A stretch of 16,188 nucleotides of DNA, from NCBI GenBank assembly GCA_900546465.1, contig URCX01000025.1:1-16188 (forward strand). Direction: 5' to 3'. Of the stretch, positions 1-6,722 are shown one piece after another. The position numbers and the translations under genes were made by a program. Within the stretch, counting starts at the first letter, position 1. Every line of letters starts with the position of its first letter. The DNA is from an uncultured Bacteroidota bacterium (lineage in GTDB: Bacteria > Bacteroidota > Bacteroidia > Bacteroidales > P3). A model generated the notes under the pieces. The model searched no databases. It was given only the letters and a program-made list of their open reading frames with translations, and had not been told where the DNA came from.

Positions 1-568
1 CCCTTGCACTGCCTTTGCTCTTCGGATGCAAAATCAATTTGAAACATCGGCTGTTTTCCAATAATTTATCGGCACAAGAAGACACTCTCGCAGCCTTTAC
101 ATGCACGTAGTCGCATATATTTTCAATCGTAATACGATTCTTTTCTTTCGTAAGGGGATACAACAACTTCAAATTCAGTACTGCCTCATGCTCATTGGAG
201 TTTCTACGGGAAAAATGAACCAATTTGTTGCAAAATAGCCAATTATAAATTCTATGAGATGTCCCCACACGGAATTTTATCCCTGCTTGCTTGCATAATT
301 TCGCCACTTCTTTATTCGGGAACACATGTAAAACAAGGTCTATTTGCTTTGTTTTCAATAGTTTCACCCCTAAATTTTCATCTTTTGCCAATTTGTCCCA
401 ATTCAAGAACTCATCGACATCTTCGCACATGCTTACAACAGCTTCAGTGTAAGTTCTGCCGAGAAACAGCACCTTAACACCTGCAAAATAGTGCTTTATA
501 ACTCCTGCCAATGGCAAAGTCAACACCACATCACCTATTCCGTCAGTTCTGCTTATCAGTATTGTCAT
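1..568 (-). CDS. Glycosyltransferase family 9 (heptosyltransferase-like), 3' part missing
   Basis: Probably transfers a sugar from an ADP-heptose-type donor onto lipopolysaccharide core or a related surface glycan at the cytoplasmic face of the inner membrane. Reading the minus strand from the ATG at 566-568 gives 189 codons with no stop up to the window edge, so the C-terminal, donor-binding half lies outside. The N-terminus (ISRTDGIGDVVLTLPLAG, residues 5-22) is the typical GT9 opening, with the Gly-Asp and Leu-Pro pattern of ADP-heptose:LPS heptosyltransferases. Near the cut end, LILHPKSKG fits the strand that opens the second Rossmann domain. The gene starts inside the preceding GT2 gene (26 bp overlap, different frame), which implies translational coupling. 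The acceptor and exact sugar cannot be told from the sequence. Confidence 0.88.
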   Translation of the reverse strand, partial: MTILISRTDGIGDVVLTLPLAGVIKHYFAGVKVLFLGRTYTEAVVSMCEDVDEFLNWDKLAKDENLGVKLLKTKQIDLVLHVFPNKEVAKLCKQAGIKFRVGTSHRIYNWLFCNKLVHFSRRNSNEHEAVLNLKLLYPLTKEKNRITIENICDYVHVKAARVSSCADKLLENSRCFKLILHPKSKGSAR

Positions 569-1322
569 TCTTATTAAGTTCTTTGAGTTTCGCATACTTC
601 AAAAAAGTCGCAAATGATGACATTTTACAAACCCTATAACCCGCATAACCATCCAAAAAGCCAAGTTTGAAAACAAAGTCTCTTATAAATCTCCATTTAG
701 GTCGCAAGATCAATCCTATAATGCTTACATTCTTTCTTTTCTTATTGGCTTCCATTGCTGTAAGAGTGGTGAATTTGTCAAATTGTTTGACATGATCGGA
801 AGCATTTTTGTAGGAATAATGAAGCAACTCGCCTTTCAAACGGATTATTTCGACCTCTTGCGGCAAAGACAGGCTTTCATGCACGAAGTCTCCCTGCCAC
901 CGAACACTTCTTCTGTCGAATATGCGGATTTTTCTATCGGGATACCATCCGCAATGCCTTATCCAATGCCCGCAATAGTTTGTAAGACGCGACACTTCAA
1001 AGACTCTATTTCTGCATTCTTCCTCTTTCTTTATTTCCAATATACTGTTTTGCAATTCTTCTGACAAAACCTCATCGGCATCTATCGACAAAATCGTATC
1101 ATATGTACTTAAAGAGTTTGCATAGTTCTTTTGCCCTGCATAGCCAAGCCATTTTTGAACATAGAACTTCACATCGACAAAACTTTCAGCCACTGCCCGT
1201 GTATTGTCTTGGGAATAAGAATCCACAACTACCACTTCATCGACAACGCCTTGCAAAGAGGTAATGCACCTTGCAAGATTTGCTTCTTCATTCAAGGTGA
1301 TAATAACAGCAGAAATTCGCAT
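543..1322 (-). CDS. Glycosyltransferase family 2, WaaE/KdtX-like
   Basis: A 259-residue GT-A glycosyltransferase, probably adding a hexose to lipopolysaccharide core or another surface glycan from a nucleotide sugar in the cytoplasm. The N-terminus (SAVIITLNEEANLARCI) is the GT2 donor-binding strand and helix. DADE at 81-84 is the metal/nucleotide-binding DxD-type motif. WYPDRKIRIFDR (126-137) and the following GDFVHES are characteristic of the WaaE/KdtX-like branch (lipopolysaccharide core beta-1,4-glucosyltransferase type). The length is usual for the family and no transmembrane anchor is evident. It lies 6 bp after the small nucleotidyltransferase-like gene and overlaps the GT9 gene by 26 bp, so the three are almost certainly co-transcribed. 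The substrate assignment is by family only. Confidence 0.92.
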   Translation of the reverse strand: MRISAVIITLNEEANLARCITSLQGVVDEVVVVDSYSQDNTRAVAESFVDVKFYVQKWLGYAGQKNYANSLSTYDTILSIDADEVLSEELQNSILEIKKEEECRNRVFEVSRLTNYCGHWIRHCGWYPDRKIRIFDRRSVRWQGDFVHESLSLPQEVEIIRLKGELLHYSYKNASDHVKQFDKFTTLTAMEANKKRKNVSIIGLILRPKWRFIRDFVFKLGFLDGYAGYRVCKMSSFATFLKYAKLKELNKNDNTDKQN

Positions 1323-1328
1323 TGCTTC

Positions 1329-1691
1329 CTACAAAATCTTTTCAACGTCCTTGAAAACGAACTCTTTCACGGCAGGCAGCAAAGTCTCTACATTTATTAT
1401 ATCTATACGCTTCTTTTTTATCGCCTTATCCATTGCCATACCGACTTTTTCCGCAAGACCTTCCGTTACTTTGCTCGAAAATTCCACATATATGCTTATG
1501 TTCTTCGGCCTTTTCTCAACTGCAGACACAAAATCCTTATGAGCCCATGCCGATTTGATGTCATATTCTGCCAAAGCCTCCAAAATATCACTTATCAATT
1601 TCTTTCTGCTTCGCCTTGCCCACCAACCCGGCTTTCGTTCTTTGCATTTCAATGCTTGGGACAGTTGTTTGTTAGCTTGTTTGTCTGTCAT
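1329..1691 (-). CDS. Small basic protein resembling an MNT-type nucleotidyltransferase without its active site
   Basis: A 120-residue, lysine/arginine-rich soluble protein with no signal peptide or membrane segment. I do not recognise a named family. By eye, residues 34-120 follow the layout of minimal (MNT) nucleotidyltransferases: a helix (DILEALAEYDI), a strand and loop where the family has Gly-Ser (here K52-D53), a strand ending in YVEF (68-71) preceded by N64-I65-S66 where the family has Asp-x-Asp, then a helix, a strand with R95-I96-D97-I98 like the usual KVDLV, and a final LLPAVKEFVFKDVEKI helix like the usual C-terminus. The Gly-Ser and both Asp of the first metal site are therefore replaced. 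The first 33 residues are an extra basic tail with PGWWARRSRKK. Placement between rnfA (28 bp) and GT2 (6 bp) points to one operon. The fold assignment is inference; the function is unknown. Confidence 0.7.
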   Translation of the reverse strand: MTDKQANKQLSQALKCKERKPGWWARRSRKKLISDILEALAEYDIKSAWAHKDFVSAVEKRPKNISIYVEFSSKVTEGLAEKVGMAMDKAIKKKRIDIINVETLLPAVKEFVFKDVEKIL

Positions 1692-1719
1692 GAATCTATG
1701 TTTGTCTTTTCTCTTATTA

Positions 1720-2298
1720 CTATAATTTCACCAATCCTGCAAAGCCCATGAAAGCCATGGCAAGAATACCCGCAGTAATCAAAGCTATCGGAATACCTCT
1801 TACTCCTTTCGGCACTTCAACCAATTCAAGATGTTCTCTCAAACCTGCGAAAATAATCATCGCAAGCGTAAATCCCAAGGCTATTCCTATGGTATAGGTA
1901 ACTCCTTCCAACAAATTGTATTCTTTCTGTATGACAAGAATGGATATTCCGAGTACTGCACAGTTGGTTGTTATCAATGGAAGAAATACTCCCAAAGCCT
2001 GATAAAGCGAAGGGCTGATTTTCTTCAATATTATCTCGACCATCTGCACCAAGGCTGCTATTACCAATATAAACAGTATGGTTTGCAGAAACTCTATGCC
2101 CAAAGGCAGCAGTACAAACTTATGTAAAAGAAATGTTACAATGGTAGAAAGGGTCATTACAAAGATAACCGCTGCTCCCATTCCGGTTGCAGTACTCACT
2201 TTCTTGGATACACCCAAGAAAGGGCAAATTCCCAAAAACTGGGAAAGTATTACGTTGTTCACGAATACGGCAAAAATAATAATGGCAATGTATTCCAT
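1720..2298 (-). CDS. rnfA: Rnf electron-transport complex subunit RnfA
   Basis: A 192-residue integral inner-membrane subunit of the Rnf ferredoxin:NAD+ oxidoreductase, which couples electron flow to Na+ or H+ movement. About six transmembrane segments are visible. Signature stretches are VNNVILSQFLGICPFLGVSKK near the N-terminus, FLPLITTNCAVLG in the middle and the IPIALITAGILAMAFMGFAGL C-terminus. NNVILSQFLGICPF favours RnfA over the paralogues RnfE and NqrE. The length is normal. In most Rnf loci this gene closes an rnfBCDGEA operon, but here the DNA upstream (2299 onward) is a short intergenic region followed by a gene on the other strand, so the gene stands alone at the head of a glycosyltransferase transcript. 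A promoter-like TAGTTTTG lies 26 bp upstream of the start. Confidence 0.95.
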   Translation of the reverse strand: MEYIAIIIFAVFVNNVILSQFLGICPFLGVSKKVSTATGMGAAVIFVMTLSTIVTFLLHKFVLLPLGIEFLQTILFILVIAALVQMVEIILKKISPSLYQALGVFLPLITTNCAVLGISILVIQKEYNLLEGVTYTIGIALGFTLAMIIFAGLREHLELVEVPKGVRGIPIALITAGILAMAFMGFAGLVKL

Positions 2299-2323
2299 AC
2301 TTCTCGAATATTATTCCGTCTTG

Positions 2324-2331
2324 CAAAACTA
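2324..2331 (-). promoter_or_regulatory. Candidate -7 element for rnfA
   Basis: The minus strand reads TAGTTTTG, an exact match to the Bacteroidetes -7 consensus TAnnTTTG, 26 bp upstream of the rnfA ATG. No good TTTG -33 box is seen 19-21 bp further upstream, so it is weaker than the other promoters here. It supports rnfA being the first gene of its transcript. Confidence 0.5.
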
Positions 2332-2451
2332 ATGTTTTTTCGGCAATTAACAGCCGGAAAAGCAATTTTTTTGCTCATTTCAGGGTTTTCTTTCCATATA
2401 CTTGCAATGCCGAATGCCTCTTTCAAACAAAGGTGATCGTATTTGGTTTTG

Positions 2452-2459
2452 TAATTTTG
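2452..2459 (+). promoter_or_regulatory. Candidate -7 element for the alpha/beta hydrolase gene
   Basis: TAATTTTG matches TAnnTTTG and would start transcription about 20 bp before the ATG at 2486. A TTTG (2442-2445) is present but too close to be the -33 box, so the match is partial. The region 2299-2485 between the divergent genes carries this element and the rnfA one and is otherwise AT-rich without an obvious hairpin. Confidence 0.4.
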
Positions 2460-2485
2460 TCGGTTTTAATGCTTTATTTTGAGAG

Positions 2486-3346
2486 ATGAAATTCTTTTAC
2501 AGAGAACTCGGTTCCTTTGAGGGGCAAACGCTGATGATAATACATGGTTGGTTGGGCATGAGCAACCATTGGTTGAACATAGGTAGGTTTTTGGCGGATT
2601 GCGGCTACCATGTGATAATTCCAGACTTGCCAAACCACGGCAGGAGTTTTCATACGGATATGTTTTCCTACGATTCGATGGCTCACTTCCTGCATGACTT
2701 CCTCCAAAAGCACAGTTCCGACAAGCCGATACTGATGGGACATTCCATGGGTGGTAAGATTGCAATGAAAATGCTTGACATGTATCCGAATGAGTATGAA
2801 AAGTGTATCATCATCGACATTCTGCCAAAAGACTATCCCGAACTGACAAGAAAAGGCGGCATTGCAGACATCATACTCAAAACCCCGCTATCTCAATTTG
2901 AGTATCGCAAGGATTTAGCCGACCATCTGCAAAAATCCGTCTCCGATAAAGGATGGCTGACCCTGCTTTTACAAAACGTTGAAACCAAATCCATTACGAC
3001 AGATACAAATAGAACGGAAATGAAAGGCCGAAAGGATTTCACGAAAGGCCGATTCACTGAAACGAAACGGCGTTTTAATTTCCTGCAATGGCGAAGCAAT
3101 GCTATCATGTTGGCAGAGAATATGCCGACGATTGCAGGTAATGTTGACTTACAGCCTATTACCACTCCGACTTTACTTATACGCGGAAGTAAAAGCGAAT
3201 TTACGAAAACAGAAGACTTGTACAGTTTCTCCAATGTGTTCGGCAATTCCCGTATTCTTACAATGGAAGATTGCTCTCATTGGTTATTTGTCGATAAACC
3301 GGCTTTGTTTTTGAAAGAAGTCTGCACTTATCTTGACGGCATTTAG
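2486..3346 (+). CDS. Alpha/beta-fold hydrolase, YbfF/ABHD11-like esterase
   Basis: A 286-residue cytoplasmic serine hydrolase; the natural ester or thioester substrate is unknown. The oxyanion-hole stretch is HGWLG (20-24). The nucleophile elbow is GHSMGG (85-90, Ser87), and the catalytic His is in DCSHWLF (His265). The acid is either Asp111 in IIIDILP or Glu238 in RGSKSEF, where relatives often have Asp. The closing pattern (HWLFVDKPALFLKEV) is typical of Bacteroidetes members of the family. The protein appears roughly 30 residues longer than I expect for this family. The extra length sits near residues 170-200 in the lid and carries a basic three-unit repeat, annotated separately. The gene is divergent from rnfA and ends 44 bp before the antiporter gene, which has its own promoter candidate. 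Confidence 0.9.
   Translation: MKFFYRELGSFEGQTLMIIHGWLGMSNHWLNIGRFLADCGYHVIIPDLPNHGRSFHTDMFSYDSMAHFLHDFLQKHSSDKPILMGHSMGGKIAMKMLDMYPNEYEKCIIIDILPKDYPELTRKGGIADIILKTPLSQFEYRKDLADHLQKSVSDKGWLTLLLQNVETKSITTDTNRTEMKGRKDFTKGRFTETKRRFNFLQWRSNAIMLAENMPTIAGNVDLQPITTPTLLIRGSKSEFTKTEDLYSFSNVFGNSRILTMEDCSHWLFVDKPALFLKEVCTYLDGI
3023..3085 (+). repeat. Three imperfect 21-bp in-frame units in the hydrolase gene
   Basis: Three consecutive 7-codon units encode KGRKDFT, KGRFTET and KRRFNFL (residues 180-200). The first two share the 9-mer AAAGGCCGA exactly one 21-bp unit apart, and the third is more diverged. The last unit runs into the RFNF segment that relatives normally have at this point, so the repeats look like a local duplication of native sequence. 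Confidence 0.55.
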
Positions 3347-3366
3347 TCTGAAACACTTTTTTTTCT

Positions 3367-3374
3367 TACCTTTG
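3367..3374 (+). promoter_or_regulatory. Candidate -7 element for the antiporter gene
   Basis: TACCTTTG is an exact TAnnTTTG match 16 bp upstream of the ATG at 3391, after a run of T. There is no clear TTTG 19-20 bp upstream (TTTAG overlaps the hydrolase stop). If used, the 5' leader would be only about ten bases. Confidence 0.5.
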
Positions 3375-3390
3375 CCGAAAAAACTTCGTA

Positions 3391-4884
3391 ATGGGAATAC
3401 AACTCGAAGCAGTATTGCTGGTTTTGTCCGCTCTGTTCTTTTTAAGTGTCCTCGCAGGAAAAGCAAGTTCAAAGTTCGGAGTACCTGCCTTACTGTTATT
3501 TCTTGCAGTCGGCATGCTATGCGGAACGGACGGTCTCGGAATTCAATTCGATAATATTCACCTTGCCCAAACAATAGGAACAGTAGCTCTTTGTATCATT
3601 CTGTTTTCCGGAGGTATGGATACCCAAATATCGGAAATCAAACCCATAATGCTGCAAGGCTTGATTTTATCGACGCTCGGAGTATTGATAACAGCGTTAA
3701 TAACAGGCGTAATAATATGGTGGATACTCGGCATGACACTTCCTGCGGCAGGAATGGGATTTCTTGCCTCTTTGCTGCTGGCTGCCACCATGTCTTCCAC
3801 CGATTCGGCTTCCGTATTTTCCATATTGAGGTCAAAAAATCTCAATTTGAAACATAACCTCCGCCCGATGTTGGAGTTGGAAAGCGGAAGTAACGACCCC
3901 ATGGCTTATATGTTGGTTCTAACCATGTTGGAAGTGCTGAAAGTCGGCACTGTAACAAGCTATTGGGATATTGCATTCAAACTTGTGTTGCAACTTGTCA
4001 TAGGAGCCGCAGCAGGTTATCTGCTCGGAAAAGCAGCAATCTTCGTAATCAACAAAATAAAGATAGGCAATGACTCCCTCTATCCTATATTGGTACTGAC
4101 ATTCTGTATATTCATGTTCTCTGCAACCTATTTTATGCAAGGCAACGGCTATTTGGCAGTCTATATAGGAGGCTTGGTAATCGGCAACTCTAAGTTCGTA
4201 CATAAGAGATCGTCAATCAAATTCTTTGAAGGCTTGGCATGGCTTTTTCAGTTGATAATGTTCTTAACCCTCGGTTTGCTTGTCAACCCTCATGAGTTGA
4301 TACCTATAATCATTCCCGGCTTGATAATAAGCTTCTTGATGATATTATTCGCACGACCGCTTACAGTGTTTCTATGTCTCTTGCCATTCAGAAAGATGAC
4401 TCTTAAAGACAAAACATACGTATCATGGGTCGGTTTGAGAGGAGCAGTACCGATAATCTTTGCAATAATGCCTCTGGCAGAGGGAATACCGGGAGCAAGA
4501 GATATATTCAATATTGTATTCTTCTGCACACTGATTTCACTTCTTATTCAAGGCACCTCCATTCCCATTGTGGCGAGATGGCTTGGGCTTGCAGAGAAAA
4601 CAACAGACGCAACGAAGTTGAAAGATTTCGACATTGATGTTTCAAGCGACATAAAAACCGTATTGGCAGAAATAGAACTCTGTGATAAATCCTTTGAAAA
4701 GGGCAATCGATTGATGGATATAAAGCTACCGGAAAACTCACTTGCCGTTATGGTCAAACGAGACGAAAAATACTTTGTACCGACAGGCAAAACATCACTC
4801 TGTGCCAAGGATAAGTTATTGATAATGACCGACGACCATCAATCATTGGAAGAAATATATAGAAAACTCAATATTAAGCATTAG
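3391..4884 (+). CDS. CPA1-family potassium(sodium)/proton antiporter with RCK_C domain (CvrA/NhaP2-like)
   Basis: A 497-residue inner-membrane antiporter that would exchange K+ or Na+ for H+ and help set ion balance and internal pH. Roughly the first 400 residues are a 12-13 segment transporter domain. It has STDSASVF (136-143) and ELESGSNDP (162-170), the conserved half-helix region with the Asn-Asp pair of electroneutral CPA1 exchangers, and VGLRGAVPI in a later helix. From about residue 425 to 490 the sequence turns soluble and matches an RCK_C/TrkA_C ligand-binding domain (LAEIELCDKSFEKGNRLMDI through LCAKDKLLIMTDD). E. coli CvrA carries a further C-terminal domain that is absent here. 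The 62-bp gap to ackA has no recognisable promoter or hairpin, so read-through into ackA is plausible. Ion preference cannot be read from the sequence. Confidence 0.93.
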   Translation: MGIQLEAVLLVLSALFFLSVLAGKASSKFGVPALLLFLAVGMLCGTDGLGIQFDNIHLAQTIGTVALCIILFSGGMDTQISEIKPIMLQGLILSTLGVLITALITGVIIWWILGMTLPAAGMGFLASLLLAATMSSTDSASVFSILRSKNLNLKHNLRPMLELESGSNDPMAYMLVLTMLEVLKVGTVTSYWDIAFKLVLQLVIGAAAGYLLGKAAIFVINKIKIGNDSLYPILVLTFCIFMFSATYFMQGNGYLAVYIGGLVIGNSKFVHKRSSIKFFEGLAWLFQLIMFLTLGLLVNPHELIPIIIPGLIISFLMILFARPLTVFLCLLPFRKMTLKDKTYVSWVGLRGAVPIIFAIMPLAEGIPGARDIFNIVFFCTLISLLIQGTSIPIVARWLGLAEKTTDATKLKDFDIDVSSDIKTVLAEIELCDKSFEKGNRLMDIKLPENSLAVMVKRDEKYFVPTGKTSLCAKDKLLIMTDDHQSLEEIYRKLNIKH

Positions 4885-4946
4885 CCTTTCGACGTATCCG
4901 ATATGCCGAAACAGTAAATGCAAACGACAAATAAACATAATAGACA

Positions 4947-6146
4947 ATGAAGATATTAGTTTTGAATTGCGGAAGCAGCTCTATCAAGTATCAATTGATA
5001 GATATGGACAATGATGCCAAAGTAATGGCAAAAGGACTCTTGGAAAGAGTCGGCTTGGAAATGGGAGAATTTACTCATAAGCCTGCCGGAAAGGACAAAT
5101 ACTACGTAAAACAACCGATACCAGACCATAAAGCAGGAATTAAAATGGTATTGGAAGCATTGGTTGACGAGAAAATAGGCGTCATCAAGTCTTTGACCGA
5201 AATAAATGCCTGCGGACACAGAGTGGCACACGGAGGAGAGATTTTCAAACAATCCGTTTTAGTAGATGAAGCAGTAAAAGCAGAAATCAAAAAACTGATA
5301 GCATTGGCACCATTGCATATTCCTGCCAACATTCAAGGCATAGAAGCAATGGATAGCATATTGCCGGGAACTCCTCAGGTAGCAGTATTCGACACTTCTT
5401 TTCATCAAACAATGCCGGAGTACGCTTATCTTTACGCAATCCCTTACGAATATTATGAAAGCGACAAAATACGACGCTATGGCTTCCATGGAACATCTCA
5501 TCGCTTCGTTGCACCTAAAGCAGCTCAAATAGCAGGTTTGGACATCAACAATTCCAAGATAATTTCGTGCCACCTCGGTTCAGGGGCTTCAATATGTGCT
5601 GTAAAGAATGGCAAGAGCATCGATACCTCCATGGGATTTACTCCTGTTGAAGGCTTGATTATGGGTTCCAGATGCGGGGATTTGGATTTGGGAGTGCTTC
5701 TGTATATAGCCGAAAAGGAGAATATGGACTGCAAAGAGATGAATAATTTCATCAATAAGAAATGCGGTTTGAACGGAATAACGGGAGGTGTTGTCGATAT
5801 GAGAGATATAATCGCCGGAAAGAACGAAGGTAAAAAGAGAGAGAGCTTTGCATTCGACATGTTCGCATATCGCGTCAAGAAATACATAGGAGCATACGCT
5901 GCTGCCATGGGAGGAGTAGATGCAATATTGTTCACGGGCGGTATAGGAGAGAATGCTTGGTTGCAAAGACAGGCAATCTGCCGCGGATTGGAATTTCTCG
6001 GAGCCGAAATAGACGAAAAAGTCAACGAAGCAATGGCAGGCAAAGACGGTATCATATCCAAAGCCGACAGCAAGGTCAAAATTCTCTCCGTAACGACGGA
6101 TGAAGAATTGGTCATCGCACAAGATACATACGCAATAGTAAAATAA
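4947..6146 (+). CDS. ackA: Acetate kinase
   Basis: A 399-residue cytoplasmic enzyme interconverting acetyl-phosphate + ADP and acetate + ATP, the substrate-level phosphorylation step of acetate fermentation. All hallmarks are present: the N-terminal NCGSSSIKYQL ATPase fold motif (Asn7), GHRVAHGG with Arg92, FDTSFHQTMP with Asp149, YGFHGTSHR with His181, MGSRCGDLDLG with Arg242, and the C-terminal TTDEE glutamates. These correspond to the known active-site residues of the Methanosarcina enzyme, offset by one. The length is standard. Phosphotransacetylase (pta), a common neighbour that supplies acetyl-phosphate, is not in this window. The acyltransferase starts 4 bp after the stop codon, indicating a tight operon. 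Confidence 0.98.
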   Translation: MKILVLNCGSSSIKYQLIDMDNDAKVMAKGLLERVGLEMGEFTHKPAGKDKYYVKQPIPDHKAGIKMVLEALVDEKIGVIKSLTEINACGHRVAHGGEIFKQSVLVDEAVKAEIKKLIALAPLHIPANIQGIEAMDSILPGTPQVAVFDTSFHQTMPEYAYLYAIPYEYYESDKIRRYGFHGTSHRFVAPKAAQIAGLDINNSKIISCHLGSGASICAVKNGKSIDTSMGFTPVEGLIMGSRCGDLDLGVLLYIAEKENMDCKEMNNFINKKCGLNGITGGVVDMRDIIAGKNEGKKRESFAFDMFAYRVKKYIGAYAAAMGGVDAILFTGGIGENAWLQRQAICRGLEFLGAEIDEKVNEAMAGKDGIISKADSKVKILSVTTDEELVIAQDTYAIVK

Positions 6147-6150
6147 GCAG

Positions 6151-6717
6151 GTGAAAAAGTTTGCAGATTTTTTGATGTGGCTTGGCGGTTGGAGGCTGAT
6201 AGGCGAACCGGAACCTGAAATGAAGAACTGCGTCTTTATCGAAGCCCCGCATACTTCCATGTGGGACTTCGTATGGGGACGTTGCGGCTTATGGAAATTG
6301 GGAGTCAACGCCCACTTCTTCATAAAGAAAGAATTGTTTTTCTTTCCCCTCGGTCCTATATTGAAAATATTGGGAGGCGTTCCGATAGATCGCAAGAAAG
6401 GTGCCGGAGTTGTTGATGAGGCGGTGAAAAGACTCCGAGAAGAGAAAGATTTCTCTGTAATCATCACTCCGGAAGGTACTCGCAAATACACAGATAAATG
6501 GAAGAAAGGTTTCTATCTTATTGCCATGAAAGCCGAAAAACCAATCTATCTCTCTTGGTTGGACTATGAGAAAAAGCAAGGTGGCAGCGGTATTATCTTT
6601 TACCCCACAGGCGACTACGAAAGCGACATCAAAAAAATCCAAGAGTTCTATAAGGATAAAGTAGCGAAGTATCCTGAGAACTTCAACCTCAGCAAACAAT
6701 ACCGAAATAAACAATAA
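6151..6717 (+). CDS. PlsC-like 1-acylglycerol-3-phosphate acyltransferase family protein
   Basis: A 188-residue acyltransferase, membrane-associated through hydrophobic surfaces rather than clear transmembrane helices; it probably transfers a fatty acyl chain to a lysophospholipid or similar acceptor. The catalytic HX4D motif is HTSMWD (His34, Asp39), the acceptor-phosphate motif is TPEGTR (106-111), and GGVPIDR (75-81) is the third conserved block. It belongs to the short group often annotated as acyltransferase or glycerol acyltransferase, shorter than classical PlsC (about 240 residues). The start is GTG at 6151, 4 bp after ackA; the next in-frame ATG (codon 9) would cut the first helix, so GTG is preferred. 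aspS follows after 5 bp. Substrate unknown. Confidence 0.9.
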   Translation: MKKFADFLMWLGGWRLIGEPEPEMKNCVFIEAPHTSMWDFVWGRCGLWKLGVNAHFFIKKELFFFPLGPILKILGGVPIDRKKGAGVVDEAVKRLREEKDFSVIITPEGTRKYTDKWKKGFYLIAMKAEKPIYLSWLDYEKKQGGSGIIFYPTGDYESDIKKIQEFYKDKVAKYPENFNLSKQYRNKQ

Positions 6718-6722
6718 AGAAT

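Noticed and set aside
259..477. A 72-codon plus-strand frame near the left edge
   Set aside because: It is antisense to the GT9 gene, which reads open through the window edge with clear GT9 motifs.
1131..1751. A 206-codon plus-strand frame
   Set aside because: It is antisense to the GT2 gene, the small nucleotidyltransferase-like gene and the end of rnfA. The composition is Cys/His/Phe-rich, as expected of a shadow frame.
5525..6491. Long minus-strand frames (196 and 300 codons) opposite ackA and the acyltransferase
   Set aside because: They lie antisense to two genes with complete active-site motifs, and their translations resemble no family and are low in protein-like pattern.
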